Shown: positions 20,648 through 30,850, counted from the stretch's first letter. The stretch is DNA of 64,000 nt from Pseudocitrobacter faecalis (GCA_003315335.1 QNRL01000001.1:682001-746000); one strand, 5' to 3'. The notes: generated by a model from the letters alone, not told the origin. Program-made: numbers and translations.

Positions 20648-21448
20648 TTATTTTGTCACGTCAGCGCCGAACCATTTTTCAGACAGCGCCTTCATGGTGC
20701 CGTCTTTCTGCATGGCATCGATCGCGCCATCGATCGCTTTCAGCAGGTCTTCATTGCCTTTGCGCAGCGCCACGCCAGATTCCTGGTGGGAGAACGCTTC
20801 GCCGGTTACCGCCAGCGTGTTATTGGTTTTCTTCACCATATCCAGCGCCGCCAGACGGTCAACCAGAATAGCATCAACACGGCCTACGCGTAGATCCTGG
20901 AATTTCGTCGGGTCATCATCATAGGTACGGACATCAACGCCCTGCACATTCTGACGCAGCCACTCTTCGTAGTTGGTACCCAGCCCCACGCCCACTTTTT
21001 TACCTTTCAGGTCAGCCGGGGTTTTAATGGAGCCTTCATTGCCTTTTTTCACCAGCGCCTGAATACCGGAGATGGTATACGGGGTAGAGAAATCATATTT
21101 TTTCTTACGTTCAGGTGAAATGGTCACCTGGTTAATCGCCACATCAATGCGTTTGGAATCCAGAGAGGCCAGCATTCCGTCCCATTTGGTCGGTTTAAGA
21201 TCGGCTTTCACGCCCAGATGTTTTGCCAGATCGTTGGCAAAATCGACTTCAAAACCGGTCAGTTTGCCATCATCACCCTGGAAGCTGAACGGTGGATAGG
21301 TGCCTTCCAGGCCCACGCGCAGGGTTCCGCGCTCTTTCACCTGGTTAAGCAGATTCTCCGCCGCGAACGTGTTCGCGCTGACACCTGCCATCAAAGCCAC
21401 TGCCATCACGCCCATTAATGCCTGACGACCGAAAAGTGCTAATTTCAT
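20648..21448 (-). CDS. tcyJ: L-cystine-binding periplasmic protein
   Basis: Solute receptor of 266 residues (formerly fliY) for the cystine importer TcyLN. A signal peptide ends near TFAAEN at about residue 29, followed by a type II binding domain with GLEGTYPPFSFQGDDG and RVGRVDAILVDR. The ATG at 21446-21448 matches the E. coli N-terminus; the longer frame adds 19 unlike residues. It lies 85 bp after fliZ on the same strand, so it may be read from the fliAZ promoter, which explains its older name. Confidence 0.96.
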   Translation of the reverse strand: MKLALFGRQALMGVMAVALMAGVSANTFAAENLLNQVKERGTLRVGLEGTYPPFSFQGDDGKLTGFEVDFANDLAKHLGVKADLKPTKWDGMLASLDSKRIDVAINQVTISPERKKKYDFSTPYTISGIQALVKKGNEGSIKTPADLKGKKVGVGLGTNYEEWLRQNVQGVDVRTYDDDPTKFQDLRVGRVDAILVDRLAALDMVKKTNNTLAVTGEAFSHQESGVALRKGNEDLLKAIDGAIDAMQKDGTMKALSEKWFGADVTK

Positions 21449-21533
21449 TATACCCCCGAAAAGATTGCTTTTTTTGTAGTGTAGGCCGTTTGTGAAAACA
21501 GACAAACACCAGACAGTTATAAGCTATTCCGTT

Positions 21534-22079
21534 TTAATATATATCAGAGGTCGCGGGATACGCGAAATTCTGACCCGGTGCCATGCCAGCCCGATTAACA
21601 AATTGCGTATATTTTCGTAGCGCAATACGATAATTATTTGTGCTGGTCTGCGGCAACCAGGGAATTAATATCTCATCCGGCGCGCCTTTCTGCAGCAGAT
21701 TTCGGGGAATATTATTTTTTACAAGATGCTCGCCCAGACGCCGTAAGCGCACAACGTACTCGCGCACCGTGCCGGGGCTCATTTCGGTCTGTTCAAAGAG
21801 ATACTGCTTAAAGCCGATAATGTCGAAGAAATCACTCTGCTCTTTGCAGTGCAGATCGCCGCAGAAACGGCATAACGCGGCCCACTCGCCACGCTGCTGC
21901 AACCACGTTTCCTCGTCCACCAGCATATCCAGCCGGGCGATGGCAAGCTTGTTAACAATTTCGCCAAGGCGAACAAGCGTTACCCGATCGAGCGCTTTAT
22001 GGCAGTGAGTACAATGTGTTTGGCTGTGTTTAAAGTCTTTAAGATAGCGGCTTAGTGGCCGTCTTTTTAATTGCTGCAT
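21534..22079 (-). CDS. fliZ: Flagellar-curli switch regulator FliZ
   Basis: DNA-binding regulator of 181 residues that antagonises sigma-S promoters and so favours motility over curli; in Salmonella it also raises FlhDC activity. The conserved core is TEMSPGTVREYVVRLRRLG, which resembles part of a phage integrase SAM-like core-binding fold and contains the sigma-like helix. The C-terminal tail NFAYPATSDIY is shorter than and differs from E. coli. Downstream of fliA by 38 bp in the fliAZ operon. Confidence 0.95.
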   Translation of the reverse strand: MQQLKRRPLSRYLKDFKHSQTHCTHCHKALDRVTLVRLGEIVNKLAIARLDMLVDEETWLQQRGEWAALCRFCGDLHCKEQSDFFDIIGFKQYLFEQTEMSPGTVREYVVRLRRLGEHLVKNNIPRNLLQKGAPDEILIPWLPQTSTNNYRIALRKYTQFVNRAGMAPGQNFAYPATSDIY

Positions 22080-22117
22080 AGTGATGAAAACTCCACGTCG
22101 TCATTGCTTATGCGGCA

Positions 22118-22840
22118 TTACTCCAGCTTACCCAGCTTCGTGCGCAGGCGTTTGATTGCCTGGCTATGCAACTGACTGACTCGTGACTCTCCGACTTCCA
22201 GTACCGCGCCAATCTCTTTCAGATTCAGCTCTTCCTGATAATAGAGCGTCAGCACCAATTTTTCCCGCTCAGGGAGGGCTTCGATGGCCTCCATCACGCG
22301 CAGACGGAGATTCCCCTCCAGCAATTGGTGAAGTGGGTTTTCCTGCTGATTGGCTTCCGTCACCATCTCGACGCTATCGCCATGCTCTTCCCGCCACTCA
22401 TCGTAGGAGAACAACTGGCTGTTATTGGTATCGAGTAACATCTGACGGTACTCTTCAACGGGAATACCCAACCGATGCGCAACTTCTGTTTCGGTCGCGT
22501 TACGGCCCAGTTCCTGTTCCAGTTGCCCCATCGCCTGCGCAACTTCACGCGCGTTACGCCGAACGCTACGCGGTGCCCAGTCACGGCTGCGTAGTTCGTC
22601 CAGCATCGCCCCACGGATGCGTTGCACTGCGTAAGTGGTAAATGCCGTGCCCTGCAGAGCGTCGTAGCGTTCAACGGCATTCAATAACCCTATTCCGCCC
22701 GCCTGGAGCAAATCGTCAAGTTCCACACTCGCCGGCAAACGCACCTGAAGGCGCAGCGCCTCATGGCGCACCAGCGGGACGTAACGTTGCCATAGCGAGT
22801 GTTTATCCATTACACCATCAGCGGTATAGAGTGAATTCAC
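22118..22840 (-). CDS. fliA: Flagellar sigma factor sigma-28
   Basis: Sigma factor of 240 residues for late flagellar genes, held inactive by FlgM until hook completion. Region 2 (LDDLLQAGGIGLLNAVERYD), region 3 and region 4 (EIGAVLEVGESRVSQLHSQAIKRL) are all present. The start is a GTG at 22838-22840 (VNSLYT), as in E. coli. It has both a sigma-28 promoter and an FlhDC-like box upstream, giving self-activation. Confidence 0.97.
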   Translation of the reverse strand: MNSLYTADGVMDKHSLWQRYVPLVRHEALRLQVRLPASVELDDLLQAGGIGLLNAVERYDALQGTAFTTYAVQRIRGAMLDELRSRDWAPRSVRRNAREVAQAMGQLEQELGRNATETEVAHRLGIPVEEYRQMLLDTNNSQLFSYDEWREEHGDSVEMVTEANQQENPLHQLLEGNLRLRVMEAIEALPEREKLVLTLYYQEELNLKEIGAVLEVGESRVSQLHSQAIKRLRTKLGKLE

Positions 22841-22865
22841 GATAAACAGCCCTGCATTAATTAAG

Positions 22866-22873
22866 TTATCGGC
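22866..22873 (-). promoter_or_regulatory. Sigma-28 -10 element of fliA
   Basis: On the minus strand GCCGATAA is an exact sigma-28 -10 match 26 bp before the fliA start. The matching -35 (TGCAGAAA eleven bases upstream) is poor, in keeping with a weak autoregulated promoter. Confidence 0.7.
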
Positions 22874-22900
22874 ACAATTATCCGTTTCTGCATGATTTTT

Positions 22901-22943
22901 AATTGAGGGAATAGTGGGTGAAATGAGGGGTTATTTGCGCAGT
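22901..22943 (-). promoter_or_regulatory. FlhDC-like box before fliA
   Basis: On the minus strand ACTGCGCAAATAACC and CACTATTCCCTCAATT are inverted half-sites 12 bases apart. They fit the FlhD4C2 consensus (AAYGS-N2-3-AAATARCG and its inverse) with a few mismatches. A class 2 promoter for fliAZ is expected here. Confidence 0.55.
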
Positions 22944-22963
22944 CGGGGAAGAGGAAACGTGAA

Positions 22964-22985
22964 AAACCCCGCCGGAGCGGGGTTT
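22964..22985 (-). terminator. Terminator of fliC
   Basis: AAACCCCGC and GCGGGGTTT form a 9 bp stem followed on the minus strand by five T, 16 bp after the fliC stop. In E. coli the 3' region of fliC also yields the FliX small RNA; whether this occurs here is not visible. Confidence 0.9.
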
Positions 22986-23000
22986 GCGTGGGGCAGGCGA

Positions 23001-24677
23001 TTAGCCCTGCAGCAGAGACAGAACCTGCTGAGGAACCTGGTTGGCTTTCGCCAGCACGGAGTTACCGGCCTGCTGGATGATCTGCGCTTTCGACATGTTG
23101 GACACTTCGGTCGCATAGTCGGCGTCCTGAATACGGGACTGCGCTTCAGACAGGTTGGTGGTGGTGTTGTTCAGGTTGGTGACCGCGGAATCCAGACGGT
23201 TTTGAACGGCACCGAGGGAGGAGCGGAATTTGTCGATCTGGCTGATGGCGTCGTCAAGGGCTTTCAGGGGATCGGTTGTTGCTTCAGACTTAGTCGTTGC
23301 ATCTTTTGTGATAGAACCATCAGCCGTTTTGTAAGCAGTCGAACCTTCACCATCGGAAACTTTACCATCAGCAAAGCCGTAGTAAGTGGTGGTAACCGTT
23401 TCGTCATCTTCAGTAGTCAGTGCGCCAGTAGTATCTTTATACACATCTGCGCCACCCGTCTGAACTGCGCCAGCGGTTACGGTATAAGCCTTACCGCCTA
23501 CGTTGGCTGTATAAGAACCATTATTTATGGTTGATGCCATTGCTTCAGCAGAGATAGACGCGCCTTTAAAGTCAACAGTGCCAGCACTTTCATCGAATGT
23601 AGCTGTCATGCCGCTGTCGAAGGTGATCGTTGCATCCTGAGCACCAGCAGCAAACAATTTATCTACAGTTGCTTTATCCGCAGCAGTAAGGCCCGCGGTA
23701 TTTTTGGTCAAGTTGCCAGTGCTATCGAGGTAAAGAGCATCGCCATTGGTATCGGTGATGGAGCCATCTTTGGCAATGTTAACTTCTTGCTCGGTACCAC
23801 CAATATTAATTTTACCGGTGTTAGATGCGCCTAAGTAGCCTTTCAGTGCTGTTGCAGCATCCGTATTGGCAACACCAGTAGCATCAAAGGTGTAAGATTT
23901 ATTCGCTGCATTGTAGGTGTAAGTCGAAGCATCAGCAGCGACGCCTAAGCCAGTGTCAGTGCCCGCATAGGTAATGCTATCGCCAGCCGCCGCTTTGCCC
24001 AATACATCAGCCGCTGTTGCTTTGTCGAACTTAGTAACGGTGTCTTTGGTATAAGTGATTTTGCCATTAGCATCGGCTGCGCTTGCCGTGAAACCAGCAT
24101 CAGTAAGATCTTTGCCAGTCGCCTTGGCATTATCAACAGAACCAGCACCATTCACGTTAAAACCAGTCAGGTTCAGCGTAGAAGAATCGATTTTTTTCAG
24201 GTCAATAGTAATGGTCTGGCCATCATTTGCGCCAACCTGAATTTTCATAGAACCGTCTTTCGCCAACACGTTCACGCCGTTGAACTGGGTCTGGCCAGAT
24301 ACGCGGTCAATTTCATCCAGACGAGATTTAATTTCGTCCTGGATGGAGTTCAGGTCAGAATCAGAGTTAGTACCTGTAGAGGCCTGAACAGTCAGTTCAC
24401 GAATACGCTGCAAGTTGTTGTTAATCTCAGACAGTGCGCCTTCGGTGGTCTGCGCCAGAGAAATACCGTCGTTGGCGTTACGTGCAGCCTGAGTCAGGCC
24501 TTTAATGTTAGAGGTAAAGCGGTTAGCAATAGCCTGGCCCGCTGCATCATCCTTTGCGCTGTTGATACGCAGACCGGAAGAGAGACGCTCGATAGACGTC
24601 GACAGAGCAGACTGGTTTTTGTTGATGTTGTTCTGAGTGATCAGCGAGAGGCTGTTGGTGTTAATGACTTGTGCCAT
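23001..24677 (-). CDS. fliC: Flagellin
   Basis: Filament subunit of 558 residues, exported without a cleaved signal by the flagellar type III apparatus. The N-terminal D0/D1 segment (about residues 1-175, [21 protein letters not shown]) and the C-terminal D1/D0 segment (about 465-558, ending QQVLSLLQG) are highly conserved and contain the TLR5-contact region. The middle is the variable surface domain that sets H antigen; it is rich in Thr, Ala, Asp and Gly and has no Cys. The ATG at 24675-24677 is the conserved start. Only one flagellin gene is present and no fliB methylase lies beside it. Confidence 0.97.
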   Translation of the reverse strand: MAQVINTNSLSLITQNNINKNQSALSTSIERLSSGLRINSAKDDAAGQAIANRFTSNIKGLTQAARNANDGISLAQTTEGALSEINNNLQRIRELTVQASTGTNSDSDLNSIQDEIKSRLDEIDRVSGQTQFNGVNVLAKDGSMKIQVGANDGQTITIDLKKIDSSTLNLTGFNVNGAGSVDNAKATGKDLTDAGFTASAADANGKITYTKDTVTKFDKATAADVLGKAAAGDSITYAGTDTGLGVAADASTYTYNAANKSYTFDATGVANTDAATALKGYLGASNTGKINIGGTEQEVNIAKDGSITDTNGDALYLDSTGNLTKNTAGLTAADKATVDKLFAAGAQDATITFDSGMTATFDESAGTVDFKGASISAEAMASTINNGSYTANVGGKAYTVTAGAVQTGGADVYKDTTGALTTEDDETVTTTYYGFADGKVSDGEGSTAYKTADGSITKDATTKSEATTDPLKALDDAISQIDKFRSSLGAVQNRLDSAVTNLNNTTTNLSEAQSRIQDADYATEVSNMSKAQIIQQAGNSVLAKANQVPQQVLSLLQG

Positions 24678-24753
24678 GATTTCTTTTCCTGTTTTCAAGT
24701 CTACGGTTTAGGTATTGGGCTTCCACCCTTCGGCTTCGTCGCCGTCAAACCTG

Positions 24754-24780
24754 TTATCGTCTGGTCACTCACAACCTTTA
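24754..24780 (-). promoter_or_regulatory. Sigma-28 promoter of fliC
   Basis: On the minus strand TAAAGGTT (24773-24780) and GACGATAA (24754-24761) are separated by exactly 11 bases; each matches the sigma-28 consensus at seven of eight positions. It lies about 77 bp before the fliC start, as in E. coli. Confidence 0.92.
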
Positions 24781-24792
24781 GAATTTTTTTCT

Positions 24793-24835
24793 AGCCGCCG
24801 AAATACTCTCCTCACACCGCCCTATTCTCGCCATT
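24793..24835 (+). promoter_or_regulatory. FlhDC-like box before fliDST
   Basis: AGCCGCCGAAATACTC and CCCTATTCTCGCCATT lie 11 bases apart as inverted half-sites; the right half is close to consensus and the left half is weaker. It would give fliDST a class 2 promoter beside the sigma-28 one. Confidence 0.6.
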
Positions 24836-24854
24836 AAATAAGCAAAATTAATCG

Positions 24855-24881
24855 TAAACTTTGTGCCATTCCCGCCGATAA
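24855..24881 (+). promoter_or_regulatory. Sigma-28 promoter of fliDST
   Basis: TAAACTTT and GCCGATAA are separated by exactly 11 bases; the -10 is a perfect match and the -35 differs at one position. It lies 44 bp before the fliD start. Confidence 0.95.
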
Positions 24882-24924
24882 CCCCGGTATTCGTTCTACG
24901 TGTCACACGATTAAGGAATTCATC

Positions 24925-26334
24925 ATGGCAAGTATTTCAACGCTGGGCGTCGGGTCGGGTTTGGATCTGAGCGGCATTCTGGATAGTCTTGAAGCGGCGC
25001 AAAAATCGACGCTGAAGCCTATTTCAACGCAGCAGAGTTCATATACTGCGAAGCTGAGCGCTTACGGCACATTAAAAAGCGCGCTGGAAACCTTCCAGAC
25101 CGCCAACACCGCGCTGAATAAAGCCGACCTGTTTACCGCCACCTCCACCACCAGCAGCAGCACCGCGTTCAGCGCCACCACCACCGGAAGCGCGATTGCC
25201 GGGAAATACACCATCAGCATCACGCAACTGGCGCAGGCGCAAACACTGACCACCAAAAACAGCCAGACCGACACCAAAACCGCCATTGCCAGCAGCGATA
25301 GCGTGCTGACTATTCAGCAGGGTGGCGGAAAAGATCCGGTCACGATTGATATCAGCGCGGCCAACTCCTCGCTGACCGGCATTCGTGATGCCATCAACAA
25401 TGCGAAAGCAGGCGTTAGCGCCAGTATTATCAACGTTGGCAACGGTCAATATCGCCTGTCGGTGACCTCAAACGATACGGGCAGCGACAACGCGATGACC
25501 CTGAGTGTGAGCGGCGATAGCGCCCTGCAAAGTTTTATGGGCTATGACCCGAAAGCGTCCAGCAACGGTATGGAAGAGAGCGTCACCGCGCAAAACGCCA
25601 AACTGACGGTGAACAACGTTCCGATTGAGAACAGCAGCAACACCATCAGCGACGCGCTGGAAGATATCACCCTTAACCTGAATGATGTCACCACCGGTAA
25701 CCAGACGCTAACCATCACCAAAGACACCTCGAAAGCGGAAAGCGCGATCAAGGCGTGGGTGGATGCCTATAACGCGCTTCAGGACACTTTCAGCAGCCTG
25801 ACCAAATACACCGCCGTGGATGCAGGTGCAGAGAGCCAGGACACCAGCAACGGCGCGCTGCTCGGCGACTCCACGCTGCGTACGATCCAGACGCAGTTGA
25901 AAACCCTGCTGGGTAACACACACAGCAGCTCCGATTACAAAACCTTGTCGCAGATTGGTATCACCACCGACGCCAGCACCGGCAAGCTCGAACTATCGAC
26001 CGACAAACTGCAGGCGGCGCTGAAAAAAGATGCCTCCGGCGTGGGCGACATGTTTATCGGTGACGGCAAAAATACCGGCGTCACCACCACCATCGGCAAT
26101 AACCTGACCAGTTGGCTTTCCTCCACCGGGATAATTCAGGCGGCGAAAGATGGTGTCAGTAAGACGCTGAATAATTTGACGGATCAGTACAACGCCGCCA
26201 GCGATCGTATCGACACGATGATGGCGCGCTACAAAGCGCAGTTCACCCAACTGGACGTGCTGATGAACTCCCTGAACTCGACCAGTAGCTATCTGACGCA
26301 GCAGTTCGATACGTCCAGCAGCAACTCTAAATAA
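24925..26334 (+). CDS. fliD: Flagellar filament cap protein
   Basis: Cap protein of 469 residues that sits as a pentamer at the filament tip and helps flagellin fold in place. The conserved ends (MASISTLGVGSGLDLSGILDSLEAAQK and the C-terminal LTQQFDTSSS) flank a variable Thr/Ser-rich middle, as in other FliD proteins. First gene of fliDST, with AAGGAATT upstream of the ATG. Confidence 0.97.
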   Translation: MASISTLGVGSGLDLSGILDSLEAAQKSTLKPISTQQSSYTAKLSAYGTLKSALETFQTANTALNKADLFTATSTTSSSTAFSATTTGSAIAGKYTISITQLAQAQTLTTKNSQTDTKTAIASSDSVLTIQQGGGKDPVTIDISAANSSLTGIRDAINNAKAGVSASIINVGNGQYRLSVTSNDTGSDNAMTLSVSGDSALQSFMGYDPKASSNGMEESVTAQNAKLTVNNVPIENSSNTISDALEDITLNLNDVTTGNQTLTITKDTSKAESAIKAWVDAYNALQDTFSSLTKYTAVDAGAESQDTSNGALLGDSTLRTIQTQLKTLLGNTHSSSDYKTLSQIGITTDASTGKLELSTDKLQAALKKDASGVGDMFIGDGKNTGVTTTIGNNLTSWLSSTGIIQAAKDGVSKTLNNLTDQYNAASDRIDTMMARYKAQFTQLDVLMNSLNSTSSYLTQQFDTSSSNSK

Positions 26335-26349
26335 TTAGCAGGAGACAAC

Positions 26350-26760
26350 ATGTACGGCGCAAAAGGCACGCAGGCCTACGCACAAATCGGAGTCGAGAGC
26401 GCAGTCATGAGCGCCAGTCAGTCGCAGCTGGTCACCATGCTGTTTGACGGCGCGCTCAGCGCGCTGGTTCGCGCTCGTCTGTTTATGCAGGACAATCAGC
26501 TGGAAGGTAAAGGCCTCTCGCTGTCGAAAGCCATTAACATTATCGAAAACGGTCTAAAAGTGGGACTGGATGAGAACAGCCGTGACGAACTGACCCTGAA
26601 TCTTATTTCACTGTACAGCTACATGGTGCGACGCCTGTTGCAGGCTAATCTGCGCAACGATGTTGCCGCCGTTGAGGAAGTGGAAGGCTTGCTGCGCAAC
26701 ATTGCTGATGCGTGGAAGGAGTCGTTACTTACGCCTAACTTGATTCAGGACGCCGTCTAA
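26350..26760 (+). CDS. fliS: Flagellin export chaperone
   Basis: A 136-residue helical chaperone that binds the C-terminus of FliC in the cytoplasm and prevents early assembly. It starts [24 protein letters not shown], the usual FliS N-terminus that caps its own flagellin-binding groove. It follows fliD by 15 bp and its stop overlaps the fliT start by one base. Confidence 0.97.
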   Translation: MYGAKGTQAYAQIGVESAVMSASQSQLVTMLFDGALSALVRARLFMQDNQLEGKGLSLSKAINIIENGLKVGLDENSRDELTLNLISLYSYMVRRLLQANLRNDVAAVEEVEGLLRNIADAWKESLLTPNLIQDAV

Positions 26761-27134
26761 TGAACCACGCACCGCACTTGTATATTGCCTGGCAGCAGTT
26801 GGTTGAGAAAAGCAAAATAATGCTCCGCCTTGCCACAGAGGGTTTGTGGGATGAATTGATCGCCAGCGAGATGGAGTACGTGCGTGCGGTGCATCAGGTC
26901 GCGGATCTCACCCAGCAGAATCCGCCGTCAAGCGCCATTCAGGACCAGCTCCGCCCGCTATTGCGCGCCGTGCTGGATAACGAAGCCGAAGTGAAACGCC
27001 GCTTACAGCTGCGAATGGATGAGCTGGCTACGCTCGTTGGGCAGTCCACCATGCAAAAATCGGTAATGACAACGTATGGTAACCAGGGTGGACATGTTCT
27101 GGTGCCACAAAGCAGTAACGACACCAGCCATTAA
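26760..27134 (+). CDS. fliT: FliD chaperone and FlhDC inhibitor
   Basis: A 124-residue helical protein that escorts FliD to export; when free it binds FlhC and turns down class 2 genes, giving feedback on filament growth. It resembles E. coli FliT along the first 100 residues, and the C-terminus is diverged. The TAATG overlap with fliS implies coupled translation. Confidence 0.95.
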   Translation: MNHAPHLYIAWQQLVEKSKIMLRLATEGLWDELIASEMEYVRAVHQVADLTQQNPPSSAIQDQLRPLLRAVLDNEAEVKRRLQLRMDELATLVGQSTMQKSVMTTYGNQGGHVLVPQSSNDTSH

Positions 27135-27219
27135 CCTTCGCGGCGTGAAATTGCGCAAATCTCGCGCCGCGCGCATTTCCCACTTATAGTACTTGTGTCG
27201 CCTTTCACGGAGAACAGGT

Positions 27220-28707
27220 ATGCGCAACCCCACCCTCTTGCAGTGCTTTCATTGGTATTACCCCACGGGCGGTGAGTTATGGCCCGAAGTTGAGGCGCTT
27301 GCGCCGAATCTGAATGAAATCGGTATCAATATGATCTGGCTGCCGCCCGCCTATAAAGGCGCGTCGGGCGGCTATTCTGTGGGCTATGACAGCTACGATC
27401 TGTTCGATTTAGGCGAGTTTGATCAAAAAGGTAGCGTTGCCACTAAATATGGTGACAAGCGCCAGCTACTGGCGGCCATTGACGCCCTGAAAAAGCATGA
27501 TATCGCCGTACTACTGGACGTGGTGGTAAACCACAAAATGGGGGCGGATGAGAAAGAGCGCATTCGCGTGCAGCGCGTTAACCAGGACGATCGCACGCAG
27601 ATCGATGAAGAAATCGTTGAGTGTGAAGCCTGGACGCGCTACACCTTCCCTGTCCGCGCAGGACAATATTCAAAATTCATCTGGGATTACAAATGCTTCA
27701 GCGGGATCGATCATATCGAGGATCCGAATGAAGACGGCATTTTTAAAATCGTCAACGATTACACCGGCGAAGGCTGGAACGATCAGGTTGATGATGAGAT
27801 GGGCAATTTTGACTATCTGATGGGCGAAAATATCGATTTTCGTAATCATGCAGTGACTGAAGAGATCAAATACTGGGCGCGCTGGGTGATGGATCAAACC
27901 CACTGCGACGGTTTTCGTCTCGACGCGGTTAAACATATTCCGGCCTGGTTCTATAAAGAGTGGATTGAGCACGTTCAGGAAGTCGCGCCCAAACCGCTGT
28001 TTATTGTGGCCGAATACTGGTCGCATGAAGTGGACAAACTGCAGCAGTATATCGACCAGGTCGACGGCCAGACGATGCTGTTCGATGCGCCATTGCAGAT
28101 GCATTTCCATGAAGCCTCACGCATGGGCGCTGACTATGACATGAGCCAGATTTTCACCGGCACGCTGGTCGAGGCCGATCCGTTCCACGCGGTGACGCTG
28201 GTCGCCAATCACGATACCCAACCGCTTCAGGCGCTGGAAGCCCCGGTTGAAGCCTGGTTTAAACCGCTGGCGTATGCGCTGATCCTGCTGCGGGAAAACG
28301 GCGTGCCTTCCGTCTTTTATCCCGATCTTTTCGGCGCACACTATGAAGACACAGGCGGCGATGGCGAAACCTACACCATCGATATGCCGGTGATTGAACA
28401 ACTGCATGAATTAATCGACGCTCGCCAGCGCTTTGCCCACGGCGTACAAACCCTGTGGTTCGATCACCCTAACTGCATCGCCTTCAGCCGCAGTGGTACC
28501 GACGACGCACCGGGTTGCGTGGTGGTCTTGTCTAACGGTGACGATGGCGAGAAAACCATTACGCTTGGCGAAAATTACGGCAACAAACGCTGGAAGGACT
28601 TCCTCAATAACCGGGAAGAAATTGTTGAGACCGACGACGCGGGGAACGCGACCTTCACCTGTAATGGGGGAAGCGTAAGCGTCTGGGTACTGGAGGATGT
28701 GCTGTAA
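27220..28707 (+). CDS. amyA: Cytoplasmic alpha-amylase
   Basis: Hydrolyses internal alpha-1,4 bonds of maltodextrins and glycogen in the cytoplasm; 495 residues without a signal peptide, the E. coli AmyA length. GH13 motifs are all present: [19 protein letters not shown] with the nucleophile Asp, FIVAEYW with the acid Glu, and VANHDTQ with the transition-state Asp. The ATG at 27220 has CACGGAGAA upstream and matches E. coli. Confidence 0.97.
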   Translation: MRNPTLLQCFHWYYPTGGELWPEVEALAPNLNEIGINMIWLPPAYKGASGGYSVGYDSYDLFDLGEFDQKGSVATKYGDKRQLLAAIDALKKHDIAVLLDVVVNHKMGADEKERIRVQRVNQDDRTQIDEEIVECEAWTRYTFPVRAGQYSKFIWDYKCFSGIDHIEDPNEDGIFKIVNDYTGEGWNDQVDDEMGNFDYLMGENIDFRNHAVTEEIKYWARWVMDQTHCDGFRLDAVKHIPAWFYKEWIEHVQEVAPKPLFIVAEYWSHEVDKLQQYIDQVDGQTMLFDAPLQMHFHEASRMGADYDMSQIFTGTLVEADPFHAVTLVANHDTQPLQALEAPVEAWFKPLAYALILLRENGVPSVFYPDLFGAHYEDTGGDGETYTIDMPVIEQLHELIDARQRFAHGVQTLWFDHPNCIAFSRSGTDDAPGCVVVLSNGDDGEKTITLGENYGNKRWKDFLNNREEIVETDDAGNATFTCNGGSVSVWVLEDVL

Positions 28708-28713
28708 AACGCA

Positions 28714-28734
28714 CCCGGCGGGATAACCGCCGGG
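28714..28734. terminator. Hairpin between convergent amyA and yedD
   Basis: CCCGGCGG and CCGCCGGG form a GC-rich 8 bp stem with GATAA loop between the two stop codons. The flanking A-run favours use by yedD, and T content on the + strand is poor. Confidence 0.65.
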
Positions 28735-28741
28735 AAAATGC

Positions 28742-29224
28742 TTAATTGATAGGAACGATATCCGCCGGAACGCTGCTGGATGAGGTTTCCTGCTGCATTG
28801 CAGGCAGTTCTGTCGGCAACGCGCTCGCCAGCGGTTTTTTCTCCAGCGCGGCGATGCACTCGATTGTGGGGCGATCGACACGCTGCAACGTCATGCCATC
28901 GTATTCCAGCGTGCCATCTTCGCGATCAACGGAATAAACATCGCGTTTTTCAGTCACGTTATACAGATCATCCCCGCGCAGCATCAGTTTGCCCGGCACG
29001 GCAATCGTACGCTGCCACTGACGGCAATCCAGCGTATCGCCGTCGCGGGTGACAATCAAACTGCCAATGGCTTCCGGGCTCACCAGCGAACGCTGCGGCC
29101 CTTTCGTTTGCCAGTAACCGACAAGCCCCTCTGGCGCGGGCACTTTCACCACGTCTTTATAGTTATCGACCTGCACGCAGCCTGCCAGCGTCATCAGCGC
29201 GGCAACCATTGCTAATTTTTTCAT
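28742..29224 (-). CDS. yedD: Lipoprotein YedD
   Basis: A 160-residue predicted lipoprotein of the YedD family. The signal peptide ends in the lipobox MTLAGC with Cys16, and the following Val-Gln suggests outer-membrane sorting since no Asp is at position +2. It is about 23 residues longer than the E. coli protein, with a Ser/Pro-rich tail (QQETSSSSVPADIVPIN). Function unknown. Confidence 0.9.
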   Translation of the reverse strand: MKKLAMVAALMTLAGCVQVDNYKDVVKVPAPEGLVGYWQTKGPQRSLVSPEAIGSLIVTRDGDTLDCRQWQRTIAVPGKLMLRGDDLYNVTEKRDVYSVDREDGTLEYDGMTLQRVDRPTIECIAALEKKPLASALPTELPAMQQETSSSSVPADIVPIN

Positions 29225-29405
29225 GATTCATCCTGCATACGGAGAAAAAAATATTGTGGCATTATAGCCTTAAGCCCGCCACCCTTTCACGCCCCTTGTC
29301 TGAAATTGATCTGTTCGAGGTTTTACGCAAAAAGCATTCGCCAGATGGATGGAGCAGCGTAGAATTCCCGCTCTTTCGATCCTTCTGAGTTCAGAGGCTA
29401 GCACC

Positions 29406-30620
29406 ATGACCTGGCAACACTTCAAACAGGCGTACCTGATCAAATTCTGGGCCCCTGCCCCGGCGGTAATCGCTGCCGGTATTCTCTCCACCTACTATTT
29501 TGGCATTACCGGCACCTTCTGGGCAGTCACCGGCGAATTCACCCGCTGGGGCGGGCAACTGCTGCAACTGGCGGGCGTTCACGCTGAAGAGTGGGGCTAC
29601 TACAAACTGATCCACCTCGATGGCACCCCGCTCTCTCGCATTGACGGCATGATGATCATTGGCATGTTCGGTGGTTGTTTCGCTGCGGCACTGTGGGCAA
29701 ACAACGTCAAACTGCGCATGCCACGCAGCCGTGTGCGTATCCTGCAGGCTATCATTGGCGGCGCGATAGCCGGTTTCGGCGCGCGTCTGGCGATGGGGTG
29801 TAACCTGGCGGCATTCTTCACCGGGATCCCTCAGTTCTCACTGCACGCCTGGTTCTTCGCCGTGGCAACCGCCATCGGTTCCTGGTTCGGCGCTCGTTTC
29901 ACCCTCCTGCCGCTGTTCCGCATTCCGGTGAAAATGCAGAAAGTCTCTGCCGCGTCGCCATTGACGCAAAAACCGGATCAGGCGCGTCGCCGCTTCCGTC
30001 TGGGCATGCTGGTGTTTATCGGCATCGTGGGCTGGGGGCTGTTTACCGCCATTGATAAACCGAAGCTCGGCCTCGCGATGCTGTTCGGCGTCGGCTTTGG
30101 CCTGCTGATTGAACGCGCGCAAATCTGCTTTACCTCGGCCTTCCGCGATATGTGGATCACCGGGCGCACCCATATGGCGAAAGCGATTATTTTCGGCATG
30201 GCGGCCAGCGCCATCGGTATTTTCGGTTACGTGCAGTTAGGCGCAGAAGCCAAAATCATGTGGGCGGGCCCGAATGCGGTGATAGGTGGCCTGCTCTTCG
30301 GCTTTGGTATTGTGCTGGCCGGCGGTTGCGAAACCGGCTGGATGTATCGCGCGGTGGAAGGCCAGGTGCATTTCTGGTGGGTGGGCATTGGCAACGTCAT
30401 CGGGTCAACCATTCTGGCCTACTACTGGGATGATATTTCTCCGGCACTGGCCACCAACTGGGATAAAGTCAACCTGCTCAATACGTTCGGCCCAACTGGG
30501 GGGCTGCTGGTGACGTACCTTCTGTTATTTGCCGCGCTGATGTTGATCATCGGCTGGGAAAAACACTTTTTTAAACGCAAAAAACAGTCTGCCGTTGTCA
30601 CGGCGAAGGAGACAGCATGA
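29406..30620 (+). CDS. yedE: YedE family membrane transporter for sulfur or selenium compounds
   Basis: A 404-residue inner-membrane protein of the Sulf_transp (TsuA/YeeE) family with about ten membrane segments. The two inverted halves each carry the conserved Cys motif GxRLAMGCNLAAF and GGCETGWMYR; such Cys residues pass thiosulfate in the homologue TsuA. It is paired with the TusA-like YedF, and some genomes link YedE/YedF to selenium metabolism, so the substrate is uncertain. The ATG at 29406 gives the E. coli N-terminus. Confidence 0.93.
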   Translation: MTWQHFKQAYLIKFWAPAPAVIAAGILSTYYFGITGTFWAVTGEFTRWGGQLLQLAGVHAEEWGYYKLIHLDGTPLSRIDGMMIIGMFGGCFAAALWANNVKLRMPRSRVRILQAIIGGAIAGFGARLAMGCNLAAFFTGIPQFSLHAWFFAVATAIGSWFGARFTLLPLFRIPVKMQKVSAASPLTQKPDQARRRFRLGMLVFIGIVGWGLFTAIDKPKLGLAMLFGVGFGLLIERAQICFTSAFRDMWITGRTHMAKAIIFGMAASAIGIFGYVQLGAEAKIMWAGPNAVIGGLLFGFGIVLAGGCETGWMYRAVEGQVHFWWVGIGNVIGSTILAYYWDDISPALATNWDKVNLLNTFGPTGGLLVTYLLLFAALMLIIGWEKHFFKRKKQSAVVTAKETA

Positions 30621-30850
30621 AAGATATCGTGCCTGATTACCGCCTGGATATGGTCGGCGAGCCATGCCCGTATCCGGCTGTCGCCACGCTCGAAGCGATG
30701 CCGCAGCTGAAAAAAGGCGAAATTCTGGAAGTGGTGAGTGACTGCCCGCAGTCGATCAATAATATTCCGCTGGACGCCCGCAACTACGGCTACACCGTAC
30801 TGGACATCCAGCAGGATGGGCCCACGATTCGCTATTTGATTCAGAAGTGA
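30617..30850 (+). CDS. yedF: TusA-like sulfur carrier YedF
   Basis: A 77-residue cytoplasmic protein of the TusA family, with the persulfide-carrying Cys in the motif GEPCPYPAVATLEAM. It overlaps yedE by four bases (ATGA), so both are made together and probably handle the imported sulfur or selenium compound. Confidence 0.95.
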   Translation: MKDIVPDYRLDMVGEPCPYPAVATLEAMPQLKKGEILEVVSDCPQSINNIPLDARNYGYTVLDIQQDGPTIRYLIQK

